Assembly: GCA_910585255.1 (NCBI GenBank)
Contig: CAJUEI010000109.1
Coordinates: 1-12,092 of the forward strand
Direction of reading: 5' to 3'
Source of the DNA: an uncultured Lachnospiraceae bacterium
GTDB taxonomy: Bacteria > Bacillota > Clostridia > Lachnospirales > Lachnospiraceae
Length of the DNA stretch: 12,092 nucleotides
The notes under the pieces were generated by a model, which was given only the letters and a program-made list of their open reading frames with translations, did not search any database and was not told where the DNA came from. How positions within the stretch are numbered: the first letter of the stretch is position 1; each line of letters begins with the position of its first letter. Both the position numbers and the translations under genes were made by a program. Shown piece after piece: positions 1 through 7,127 of this stretch.

Positions 1-37
1 GGTGTGTTTAGCCCGCTGTACGGGCGAATTGCACCCC
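1..37 (-). terminator. Terminator-like nested hairpin of the left repeat (cut by window edge)
   Basis: On the minus strand a GCCCG/CGGGC stem with loop TACAG sits inside an outer GGGGTGC-type arm, with AATTC and TAAAC forming the internal loop between them. The outer arm is incomplete because the window begins inside it, so any T-run is outside. The right copy has the same fold followed by six T. No minus-strand gene is seen that would need a terminator here, so it is better read as the end of the repeat unit. Confidence 0.4.
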
Positions 38-140
38 GATCCGTCCGGTTGGATAAACATATATACAGAAGCATTAGACTTTCTTACTTTTTGGAGAGCG
101 GAACAGTGAAAAGGAATGGTTTCCCTATTCTAGCGTCCTC
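1..140 (-). repeat. Left copy of a structured flanking repeat (inverted relative to the right copy)
   Basis: Read on the minus strand this stretch matches the right end of the window. Positions 1-107 align without gaps to 11978-12084, with about 89 of 107 bases identical by hand count. The last 50 bases of that alignment (the part nearest the window edge) differ at only four sites, all transitions. A further shared box, GGACGCYAGA, lies at 129-138 on this side and 11953-11962 on the other. A 14-base block (GAGAGCGGAACAGT, 94-107) is identical in both. The copy contains no ORF or transposase and is cut by the window edge. It is probably a dispersed intergenic repeat. I do not recognise a named family. 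Confidence 0.75.
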
Positions 141-155
141 CCGCCCCGCCCACTA

Positions 156-387
156 AAATCACTCCTGAATAAAAATCTTTTATAATAAAATGGTCGAAAA
201 CGCACGATTTTTTTATAAAATTAACTAGAATTTTCAATCCTAATTAGTTAAAATGATTATATTGAAGGATAAAATAAAGGCAGATTCCTACAAATTTCAC
301 AAGAATCTGTGAACTTTTTATGAAAATAAAAAATAACAAACTTGTAAAATGACTAGGAACTCACCGCCAAAGACAGGAGGAAGGAAT
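156..387 (+). promoter_or_regulatory. AT-rich leader and promoter region of the transporter operon
   Basis: This 232-base stretch has no convincing ORF before the first permease gene. It contains a TATAAT hexamer at 181-186 without a good -35, a possible extended -10 (TGATTATAT, 254-262), and several inverted repeats. These are TTTTATAA/TTATAAAA at 178-185 and 213-220, CAGATTC/GAATCTG at 281-287 and 303-309, and TTCACA/TGTGAA at 296-301 and 308-313. The last is flanked by AAA and by CTTTTT, so it could be an operator or a weak attenuator. The SD AGGAGG at 375-380 is 7 bases before the chosen ATG at 388. No known riboswitch was recognised. Confidence 0.45.
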
Positions 388-1344
388 ATGGCAAAAAAAA
401 AGAAACAACTGTCACCATACCAGCCGAGAAAAAGAAGCATCGGTTTTTATATCAAACGTGACTGGCAGTTATATGTACTTTTGCTGATTCCGCTTGCATT
501 AGTTATTATATTTAACTATGCAGCTTACCCAGGGCTTCGTATGGCTTTTATGAATTACAAGCCAGCAAAAGGCTATTCTGGAAGCGAATGGGTAGGATGG
601 GAGATATTTCAAAAGATCTTTAAAGATGCCGATTTTAAACGGGCATTAAGAAATTCATTAATCTTTAACATTATCGATCTACTGGTTGGCTTTCCAATGC
701 CGATTATTCTTGCTTTAATGTTAAATGAGTTACGCTACCCAAGATTTAAAAAAGTAACCCAGACCATTCTATATCTGCCACACTTTTTATCATGGGCAAT
801 TGTAGCGAATGTAGCCTATACCATGTTTCGTCCATCCACAGGTTTAGTCAATATCTGGCTGATGAATCACGGCATTATTGAAAAGGGAATCCCATTCTTA
901 ACCGAAAAGTGGCATTGGGCTGTAACCTATATTATTATCGGCGTATGGCAGTCAATGGGATGGGGCAGTATTATCTATCTTGCCGCCATTACCAATATCA
1001 GTGCAGAACTCTATGAAGCCGCCGGAATTGACGGTGCCAACCGCTGGCAGAAAATGTGGCATATTACACTGCCGGGAATTAAAAGCACAACTGTTACCTT
1101 ATTAATTATGAATCTTGGACGTGGACTGATGGGCAGCAACTTTGAACGTCTGTTTACATTTGACAATACACAAGTTCGAGACTTTCAGTATCAGTTAGCA
1201 ATTTATATCTATGATAAAGGACTTTCAGGAGGCAATTTCAGCCGAGCCACAGCCGTGGTTTTATTCCAATCAGCCGTAGGCTTACTGATGGTAATTATAT
1301 CAGATCGAATTGCAAAAATGCTGGGCGAAGACGGATTAATATAA
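388..1344 (+). CDS. Sugar ABC transporter permease, LplB/YteP type (CUT1 family)
   Basis: This is one of the two membrane subunits of an ABC importer for oligosaccharides. The 318-residue protein has six hydrophobic stretches, starting with an N-terminal segment around residues 27-50. It carries the cytoplasmic EAA loop at about residues 210-229 (EAAGIDGANRW, ending ITLP), which docks the ATPase. Its length and sequence style are those of the LplB group that works with YtcP-type partners and large lipoprotein binding proteins. An upstream in-frame ATG at 349 exists, but AGGAGG at 375-380 fits the ATG at 388, which gives a MAKKKKQ start. The next permease gene follows after 13 bases, its SD overlapping this stop codon, so the two are surely cotranscribed. 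The substrate is inferred only from the GH105 gene downstream, as an unsaturated uronyl oligosaccharide. Confidence 0.93.
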   Translation: MAKKKKQLSPYQPRKRSIGFYIKRDWQLYVLLLIPLALVIIFNYAAYPGLRMAFMNYKPAKGYSGSEWVGWEIFQKIFKDADFKRALRNSLIFNIIDLLVGFPMPIILALMLNELRYPRFKKVTQTILYLPHFLSWAIVANVAYTMFRPSTGLVNIWLMNHGIIEKGIPFLTEKWHWAVTYIIIGVWQSMGWGSIIYLAAITNISAELYEAAGIDGANRWQKMWHITLPGIKSTTVTLLIMNLGRGLMGSNFERLFTFDNTQVRDFQYQLAIYIYDKGLSGGNFSRATAVVLFQSAVGLLMVIISDRIAKMLGEDGLI

Positions 1345-1357
1345 GGAGGGAAAACAT

Positions 1358-2287
1358 ATGGCAAAGAAAAAAACAACAGCCGTAATAGATGACGAAAAAT
1401 CACGTGATGGTGTCCCTCATGGTGTAGAAAAAGTAAAAATCGGCGATATTTTAATTATGCTGTTTATAGGAATTTTAAGTCTGACCTGTATTACTCCATT
1501 TATTCATCTATTGGCAAAATCGGTCAGTTCCAGCAGTGCTGTTATGGCAAAAGAAGTCTATTTTGTGCCAAAAGGTTTTAATATAAATATGTATCAAACT
1601 ATTTTTAAAGACGGTCAGCTTACACATGCAATGTTCTACTCTGTCTATATGACAATTATATTTACCATTCTAGGTTTAATTGTATGTACCTGTGCCGCTT
1701 ATCCGCTTTCTAAAAAACGCTTAAAAGGAAGAACCTTTTTTTCCTTTATTTTAATGATACCAATGTATTTTAGTGCAGGTTTAATACCAACTTACCTATT
1801 ATATAAAGACCTGCATCTGTTAGATAATATGTGGGTATTGATTTTACCATTAATTTTTTCACCTTATAATATGCTGATTATGAGGAGTTTTTTCCAATCT
1901 TCTATTCCAGATAGTCTGGAGGAATCCGCTTTTTTAGACGGAGCTACGAATTTTCAGATTTTATTTCGAATTGTGCTCCCGCTTTCCAAGTCCATTATTG
2001 CGACACTGTTATTATTTTATGCAGTAGGACGCTGGAATGCATTTGCAGATGCACAGTACTATATTACAACAAAATCGCTAAAGCCGATTCAGCTCTTATT
2101 AAGTGATATGGTTCGAAATGCAGCCGATTCCGCAACCTCGCTGGCAGAAGGTTCTGCTGCTACCAATACACCTGAAATTTATCAGGCAGCCGCAATTATG
2201 TTTGCTTCTGTACCGATTTTATGTATTTATCCATTTGTTCAGAAATATTTTGTAAAAGGAGTTATGGTAGGGGCCGTAAAAGGATAA
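1358..2287 (+). CDS. Sugar ABC transporter permease, YtcP/LplC type (CUT1 family)
   Basis: Second membrane subunit of the importer, 309 residues. A charged N-terminus (MAKKKTTAVIDDEKSRDG) precedes a first membrane segment at roughly residues 30-50. The EAA-like loop lies at about 189-208 (ESAFLDGATNF, ending IVLP), with Glu-Ser-Ala in place of the usual Glu-Ala-Ala. The end KYFVKGVMVGAVKG is the typical C-terminus of this family. The SD TAAGGAGG overlaps the stop of the upstream permease gene and sits 8 bases from the ATG. With the first permease it should form a heterodimeric channel. No ATP-binding subunit is encoded in the window, so a shared MsmX/MsiK-like ATPase elsewhere is expected from what is known of this family. 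Confidence 0.93.
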   Translation: MAKKKTTAVIDDEKSRDGVPHGVEKVKIGDILIMLFIGILSLTCITPFIHLLAKSVSSSSAVMAKEVYFVPKGFNINMYQTIFKDGQLTHAMFYSVYMTIIFTILGLIVCTCAAYPLSKKRLKGRTFFSFILMIPMYFSAGLIPTYLLYKDLHLLDNMWVLILPLIFSPYNMLIMRSFFQSSIPDSLEESAFLDGATNFQILFRIVLPLSKSIIATLLLFYAVGRWNAFADAQYYITTKSLKPIQLLLSDMVRNAADSATSLAEGSAATNTPEIYQAAAIMFASVPILCIYPFVQKYFVKGVMVGAVKG

Positions 2288-2366
2288 ACTCTATCCAAAT
2301 CAACAGAGTTAGCAAGCTCCGATAAGGAGTTTCTATAAAAACATTTTATCTGGTTTTTAGGATAAA
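2287..2366 (+). other. Run of three short stem-loops between permease and binding-protein genes
   Basis: Three inverted repeats follow one another. AACTCT/AGAGTT lies at 2287-2292 and 2305-2310. AAGCTCC/GGAGTTT lies at 2314-2320 and 2326-2332, with one G-T pair and a GATAA loop. TTTATC/GATAAA lies at 2345-2350 and 2361-2366. None has a proper T-run, so they do not look like a full terminator. They may protect or process the mRNA so that the binding protein is made in excess over the permeases. Confidence 0.4.
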
Positions 2367-2392
2367 GATCAAATTAAAGGAGGAAAACAATT

Positions 2393-4147
2393 ATGAAGAA
2401 AAACTTTAAAAGAATCTCTGCTTTTGCACTTATCAGTGCAATGGTGATGGGAAGTTTAGCTGGCTGCGGCGGCGGAAATCCCGACCCAACCACGGCAGCA
2501 ACTACAGCTGCCAATGAACCAACAACCACGGCAGCACAGTCATCACAGACCGATCCGACAACCACAGCCGCATCCAACGTAGCAGGGATGGAGGGATGGG
2601 AACCATTTGCAGAACGAGTACAGATTACTGTTCCGGTATATGACCGTTCCAAAGAGGGATATCCTGCAGTAGACGATAACTATTGGACCAAATGGGTACA
2701 GACTGAGTTTGGAGATAAATATAATATTGAAGTAAAATATGTTCCGATTCCTCGTACCGATGTTATGACAAGATATTCTATGCTGATTGCAGGAGATCAG
2801 ACCCCTACGATTTTAATGGAATATGACTATCCGAAAGTAGCAGAGTGGGCAAATGACGGAGCGATGCAGGTAATTGATTTGGATAAATTTGCAGAGGTAG
2901 CACCGACTTATTATAATAAGATGGTAGAAAATGATCAGTTAAGATATACCGATATCAATGGGGAAACGTATTTTATATTGTCAGAAAGACCATATTATAA
3001 AACACCGTATACATATGTTACATTTGTTCGAATGGATTGGTTAAGACAGGTAGGCTATGATCATGTTCCAACAAATTATGCCGAGTATACAGATGCACTG
3101 ACAAAGATTATGGAGGCTGGTCTCTGTGAACATCCTGGTTCTGCTGAACTGATGTTAGCTGCATTGCAGACAGATGCCTATACAAGAAATTTCCCGTTCC
3201 GTGAGTTTCCTATCAGTGAAGAAGAGTGGATACAACATTCTAGTTTAGGAACAGGTTCTCTGTCCTGGGAGCCGACTTATCAGTTCTTAAAGAGAGGAAA
3301 TGCAGAATTCCACGCAGGATTTTTAAATCCAGAATTCGATCTTTTCTTATATGATACCGATATAAAAGCAGATTTTATTAATGGAAAAGTTTTCCAATAT
3401 GGCGGATATATGTCAGCAAATGTAGACTGGCTGACGGCATTTTATGAGACAAATCCAGATGCAGAATTAGCAGTTGCTTCGAATTATACCCGTGTAGAAG
3501 AAGGCGTTGTAGATATTCCAACTGTTCGTGCGGACAATCCGTTTGGTATGATTATCGGTTTCAGCAACTTAGCTACAGAGGACGAGTTAAAGGCTGCTTG
3601 GATGTATATGGAATGGATGGTTCAGGAAGATACATTATTTGTAATGGAAAATGGAATTGAAGGAGTGACTTATACATTAGATGAAAATGGAATTCCGGTA
3701 GTAAATGGGGACTATAGAGGCGAAGAGATGTTAAATCATAACTGTAATATTGATATGACTTGTATCGCTCATGCCTCTAAAGTAATTGGAACAATAGAAG
3801 AATCTATTAAAGCCATTACGCCGCAGGGACTGCCGCAGGATTTTGAGCAGGCAATATTAGACAATTACAATGAACTGCAGGAAATTGCTGACAACGGATG
3901 GGCATATTCTGATCCAGTATTTGCTACTGCGATTGAAGCAGAATCAGAGTATACTTCCTCCTTATTGAGTCTATTCCAGGAATACTATGTTGCATTAATA
4001 AAGTGTGACCCGGCTGAATTTGATACTTTATACAAGGATTATAAGAAGCGGTATTTAGAAGCAGGATATCAGGAAATTATTGATGAGCGGTTAGCTGCTT
4101 ATCAGGCAGGACAGACGACTTCACTTCCAGAAACTGCGAAAAAGTAA
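2393..4147 (+). CDS. Lipoprotein solute-binding protein of an oligosaccharide ABC importer (LplA/YtcQ type)
   Basis: Extracellular, membrane-anchored receptor that captures the sugar and hands it to the two permeases. The 584-residue precursor has a classic lipoprotein signal: basic start MKKNFKR, hydrophobic core, and lipobox LAGC with the acylated Cys at residue 25. A Thr/Ala-rich linker (about residues 26-65) with repeated PTTTAA units tethers the folded domain to the membrane. The rest resembles the large family 1 extracellular binding proteins found with LplB/YtcP permeases, which at about 500-580 residues are longer than MalE-type proteins. A strong SD, AAAGGAGG, lies 9 bases before the ATG. 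Stem-loops lie on both sides of the gene. Ligand specificity cannot be read from the sequence. The adjacent GH105 gene suggests unsaturated galacturonyl-rhamnose or related lyase products. Confidence 0.92.
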   Translation: MKKNFKRISAFALISAMVMGSLAGCGGGNPDPTTAATTAANEPTTTAAQSSQTDPTTTAASNVAGMEGWEPFAERVQITVPVYDRSKEGYPAVDDNYWTKWVQTEFGDKYNIEVKYVPIPRTDVMTRYSMLIAGDQTPTILMEYDYPKVAEWANDGAMQVIDLDKFAEVAPTYYNKMVENDQLRYTDINGETYFILSERPYYKTPYTYVTFVRMDWLRQVGYDHVPTNYAEYTDALTKIMEAGLCEHPGSAELMLAALQTDAYTRNFPFREFPISEEEWIQHSSLGTGSLSWEPTYQFLKRGNAEFHAGFLNPEFDLFLYDTDIKADFINGKVFQYGGYMSANVDWLTAFYETNPDAELAVASNYTRVEEGVVDIPTVRADNPFGMIIGFSNLATEDELKAAWMYMEWMVQEDTLFVMENGIEGVTYTLDENGIPVVNGDYRGEEMLNHNCNIDMTCIAHASKVIGTIEESIKAITPQGLPQDFEQAILDNYNELQEIADNGWAYSDPVFATAIEAESEYTSSLLSLFQEYYVALIKCDPAEFDTLYKDYKKRYLEAGYQEIIDERLAAYQAGQTTSLPETAKK

Positions 4148-4169
4148 AAGGAAAAAGTAAAATAAAAAC

Positions 4170-4207
4170 CGAGCAGGCTTCTCAGGTTATACTGGGAAGC
4201 CTGTTTG
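4170..4207 (+). other. Strong stem-loop between binding-protein and GH105 genes
   Basis: CAGGCTTC (4174-4181) pairs with GAAGCCTG (4196-4203). An inner CAG/CTG and one T-G pair extend the stem to 12 base pairs around a GTTATA loop. Weaker outer pairs reach 4170 and 4207. Only three T follow the stem, so complete termination is unlikely. It may act as a partial terminator or as a 3' barrier to RNA decay, lowering GH105 expression relative to the binding protein. Confidence 0.55.
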
Positions 4208-4261
4208 CAGGGAAAAAAGGCAAAGGATATCTAAATTCAATAAAAAAGGATGGAAAAAGAT

Positions 4262-5296
4262 ATGTTGAAATTAACTTATGACAGAGAAAAAATTTTAGAA
4301 GTAATCGATGCAGTTGTTCGGAAAACAATGACAATGGATATGGTATGGGATTGGCCTTGCGGAGTAGCCTATTACGGCGTTTCAAGGGCTTATGAAGCAA
4401 CCGGAAGAAAAGAGTATTTAGAAATGCTGATAAATTGGACAGAGGAATATTTAGAGATGGGACTGCCGGACTGGACAGTAAATACCTGTGCTATGGGACA
4501 TGCTATGATTACTCTTTATGAGGCAACTGGGGAACAGAAGTATTGGGATTTGGTAATGAGTAAAGTGGAATATATCCGTAACGAGGCACTTCGCTTTGGG
4601 GACGGAGTTTTGCAACATACCGTTTCAGTAAAAAATGATTTTCCAGAGCAGGCTTGGGCAGATACTCTGTTTATGGCGGCCTTTTTTTTGCTTCGGGTTG
4701 GGGCAAAGTTAAAGGATACAAATATTATTGATGATGCATTAAATCAGTATTATTGGCATATCAAGTATCTGCAGGATGAAAAGAGCAGTCTGTGGTATCA
4801 TGGTTATAATCATATTAATCGGGATCATATGTCTGGATTTTATTGGGGAAGGGCAAATTGCTGGGCAGCTTATACGATGTCTCAGGTAAAGAAACAGCTT
4901 GCAGACTGGTATCTATATCCACAGTGTATGGATATTGAATGTTCTCTTCGGGATCAGCTGGCTGCGATAAAATTACTGCAGACAGAGAATGGACTTTGGA
5001 GAACAATATTAGACGATCCGGAATCTTATGAGGAAGTTTCTGCTTCAGCCGGAATTGCAGCGGCTATGATTGGAAATGAAAATCCCCTACATTCGAAGTA
5101 TGTGCAAAAGGCTTTAAAAGGGGTATTGGAGAATATTACAGAAGATGGAAGAGTAGTAAATGTATCAGGAGGAACAGCAGTGATGAAGGATCGGGACGGC
5201 TATCGGAATGTGCCGAAAGATTGGATTCAGGGCTGGGGACAGGGGTTGGCTCTTGCTTTTTTAACGGCTGTATTGAGTGTGCCAAATATGGAATAG
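4262..5296 (+). CDS. Unsaturated uronyl hydrolase, glycoside hydrolase family 105 (YteR/YesR-like)
   Basis: Cytoplasmic enzyme that hydrates and releases the 4,5-unsaturated uronic acid from the non-reducing end of lyase products, most often rhamnogalacturonyl disaccharides in this family. The 344-residue protein has the GH105 signature: WDWPCGVAYYG near the N-terminus, FPEQAWADTLFM with the likely catalytic Asp at residue 134, another conserved Asp at about 114 (GDGVLQH), SGFYWGRANCW, and the C-terminal YRNVPKDWIQGWGQGLALAF. The length fits an (alpha/alpha)6 barrel. No signal peptide is present, so the substrate must be imported, which fits the upstream transporter. I chose ATG 4262 because the AAGGATGG stretch gives a usable SD spacing. 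ATG 4250, four codons earlier, has its AGG directly against the start codon. Substrates other than rhamnogalacturonan (other pectic uronides or glucuronides) remain possible. Confidence 0.9.
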   Translation: MLKLTYDREKILEVIDAVVRKTMTMDMVWDWPCGVAYYGVSRAYEATGRKEYLEMLINWTEEYLEMGLPDWTVNTCAMGHAMITLYEATGEQKYWDLVMSKVEYIRNEALRFGDGVLQHTVSVKNDFPEQAWADTLFMAAFFLLRVGAKLKDTNIIDDALNQYYWHIKYLQDEKSSLWYHGYNHINRDHMSGFYWGRANCWAAYTMSQVKKQLADWYLYPQCMDIECSLRDQLAAIKLLQTENGLWRTILDDPESYEEVSASAGIAAAMIGNENPLHSKYVQKALKGVLENITEDGRVVNVSGGTAVMKDRDGYRNVPKDWIQGWGQGLALAFLTAVLSVPNME

Positions 5297-5344
5297 AAAA
5301 TTTGTGGCAGATGAGATAGGAACGGTTTATTAGGTTTTTAATAT

Positions 5345-5401
5345 TTAAGTTTCAAGAATCTTGATAAGTTTAGGTAGGCAAAAGAGATTCTTGAAACTTA
5401 A
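5345..5401. repeat. Perfect 17-bp inverted repeat between convergent genes
   Basis: The arm at 5345-5361 (TTAAGTTTCAAGAATCT) is the exact reverse complement of 5385-5401, with 23 bases between. The left arm runs into a nested 13-base palindrome, TCAAGAATCTTGA. The stem sits in the gap between the ends of the GH105 gene (plus) and the YczE-like gene (minus). No T-run follows it on either strand, so it is not a standard intrinsic terminator. It could still block transcription or RNA decay from both sides, or be a protein binding site. Confidence 0.65.
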
Positions 5402-5480
5402 GCTGATTTGGATTGAATAAGTTTGATATATGGAAAAGGTTTTGTTGTGGTTAAGAAAATTTTTATGATCAATTTTTATT

Positions 5481-6140
5481 CTAAGAAACAATATTTTTAA
5501 AGAGTTTATCGCTCCAATGAATTCTAAAAAATTGAATAAGGGGTCCTGTACAGGAGGCAAGAAGAACAGTTCCTATTCCAATAATTTTCCATTGAATTTC
5601 TGTTTGCAGGCCGGTAAGAAATCCAATGGATACACAGATAATATCCAGCAGGATTCTTGCCGTTCGAAACGAAATCGTTTTTTGGGTTAATAGTTCTACG
5701 ATATAACCTGCTGCATCATAAGGTGCAATTCCCATATCTGCTGAGATATAGAGGGCATCTCCCATACAGATAAAAAGAGTAGCAGTCATTAAAAGCAAGA
5801 TACGAATTCCCCATGATGAAAGAGAAAAAGGACATTTGTTTAAAATCCATAAAGTAAAGTCTGCTGTATAACCTACAAAAATCATATTAAATATCGTACC
5901 AAATCCAATAAACTGTTTTTTAAAAAAGAAAATAAAAATTAGTAAAACGGCATTGACAATTAACTGCAGTGTGCCAAACTGCATAGAAATCCAGGAACTG
6001 ATACCAGTGTTCATTGCGGTAAAGGGATCGGCTCCCATTTCAGAGAATTTAAAAAGACCAACGGCAATTCCTACCATAAAAATTCCGATTATAACAGAGA
6101 TGCCTTTGATTAAATATATTTTTAAGTTTTGCTGTTTCAT
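5481..6140 (-). CDS. YczE/YyaS/YitT-like integral membrane protein, function unknown
   Basis: A 219-residue membrane protein with about six hydrophobic segments. It shows the motifs usual in this family: GADPFTA shortly after the first segment, FGTLQLIVN, GFGTIFNMIFVGY, and MGIAPYDA after the fourth. Members are widespread in Firmicutes. The molecular role is not established; Bacillus YczE has been linked to antibiotic synthesis next to sfp, which gives no lead here. The start is supported by an AAGGAGA SD on the minus strand (6147-6153), six bases before the ATG. It is divergent from the AraC-type regulator gene, with 107 bases between the starts, and converges with the GH105 gene. It could be a small transporter under control of the neighbouring regulator, but nothing shows this directly. 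Confidence 0.85.
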   Translation of the reverse strand: MKQQNLKIYLIKGISVIIGIFMVGIAVGLFKFSEMGADPFTAMNTGISSWISMQFGTLQLIVNAVLLIFIFFFKKQFIGFGTIFNMIFVGYTADFTLWILNKCPFSLSSWGIRILLLMTATLFICMGDALYISADMGIAPYDAAGYIVELLTQKTISFRTARILLDIICVSIGFLTGLQTEIQWKIIGIGTVLLASCTGPLIQFFRIHWSDKLFKNIVS

Positions 6141-6247
6141 ATTTATTCTCCTTATTTTAAAATATAGAAAATGTTTTGATAGAATGATAGTTTAAATTGT
6201 GGTATGCTAAATTTTGTATGAAAATAAGTTTGGAAAAGGAGCAGTCT
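6141..6247. promoter_or_regulatory. Divergent promoter region between YczE-like and AraC-type genes
   Basis: The region carries the SD of the minus-strand gene at one end and AAGGAG (6236-6241) for the regulator at the other. For the plus strand the best promoter guess is the extended -10 TGGTATGCT (6200-6208). A TTGATA at 6176-6181 lies 21 bases upstream of TATGCT, too far for an ideal -35. No clear operator dyad was found. The guess is weak. Confidence 0.35.
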
Positions 6248-7105
6248 ATGGAAAATGCATTTTTTATGGAATTTCCTGCTATGGAAATGGAGGATTTACA
6301 TGTAAATAATTTTGGCTATTCTGTTACAAAACCTTGTCATAAATATGGTCCGGCTGTTCGAAGTTTTTATTTGATTCATTATATTTTGGAGGGTGAAGGT
6401 GAATTTTTTTCTAATAATAATTGTTATAAATTAAAAAAAGGACAAGGTTTTTTAATTGAACCAGATTATCAGACGGTTTATATGTCTGATGCACAAAATC
6501 CATGGCATTATGTCTGGGTTGGATTTTCAGGCAAAAAAGCAGCAGCTATATTAAACACGATCGGAATTAGTCAGGACTTTCCGATTTTTACCTGCAGTGA
6601 GGATCAGCATCCAGAAAAATATGTGATGGAGATGCTGCAGCATAACCGTGCTAGTGCAGAGGATCAGTATTATCAGGTTGCTATGTTATATTTGCTTTTT
6701 TCTTGTCTTGTTAAAACTAATAAAACAGCAATTCCCTATAGTACAAAAGATAATGTTTATGTAATGTATGCCATTCGTTATATTCAAAATCACTATAGTG
6801 AGCCGCTTCGTATTGATGAGCTTGCCCGATATGTAGGGCTGAACCGAAGTTATCTAAGTACTCTGTTTAAAAAATATACTGGTTTATCGCCTATTAAATA
6901 TTTGCAGAATTTTCGCCTTACGAAAGCGGCTCATTTGCTTTCTATGACACAGCTTTCGATTGCAAGTATTGCTGTTTCCTGCGGTTATCAGGAGCCGGAA
7001 GCATTTTATAAAGTATTTCGTCAGGCTACGGGGCTTTCTCCTAGTAAATATAGGATACAAGAGCAGTCTAAAACAGAAGATAACCGTAAGAGATGGAATG
7101 TATAA
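6248..7105 (+). CDS. AraC-family transcriptional regulator with N-terminal cupin (MsmR/RafR-like)
   Basis: A 285-residue sugar-responsive DNA-binding protein. The N-terminal half (about residues 15-150) has the AraC ligand-binding cupin pattern, including the stretch QNPWHYVWVGFSGKKAA typical of regulators found next to alpha-galactosidase genes. The C-terminal half has two helix-turn-helix units at about 189-210 (IDELARYVGLNRSYLSTLF) and 239-270 (ASIAVSCGYQEPEAFYKVF), ending in the usual TGLSPSKYR. A longer reading frame reaches back to 6197, but AAGGAG at 6236-6241 is 6 bases before ATG 6248, giving MENAFFMEFP. The gene converges with the alpha-galactosidase gene, their stops being 22 bases apart. 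The likely target is the alpha-galactosidase promoter, which has a candidate direct-repeat site. It is probably an activator responding to a galactoside or its product. Confidence 0.92.
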   Translation: MENAFFMEFPAMEMEDLHVNNFGYSVTKPCHKYGPAVRSFYLIHYILEGEGEFFSNNNCYKLKKGQGFLIEPDYQTVYMSDAQNPWHYVWVGFSGKKAAAILNTIGISQDFPIFTCSEDQHPEKYVMEMLQHNRASAEDQYYQVAMLYLLFSCLVKTNKTAIPYSTKDNVYVMYAIRYIQNHYSEPLRIDELARYVGLNRSYLSTLFKKYTGLSPIKYLQNFRLTKAAHLLSMTQLSIASIAVSCGYQEPEAFYKVFRQATGLSPSKYRIQEQSKTEDNRKRWNV

Positions 7106-7127
7106 AATAAGCTGGAAATTTACGGTT

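Noticed and set aside
181..186. Perfect TATAAT as the transporter promoter
   Set aside because: No -35-like hexamer at suitable distance and about 200 bases from the gene; kept only as a note in the leader.
349..387. Longer N-terminus for the first permease from ATG 349
   Set aside because: No SD before 349, while AGGAGG fits ATG 388 and the extra residues look unlike a permease start.
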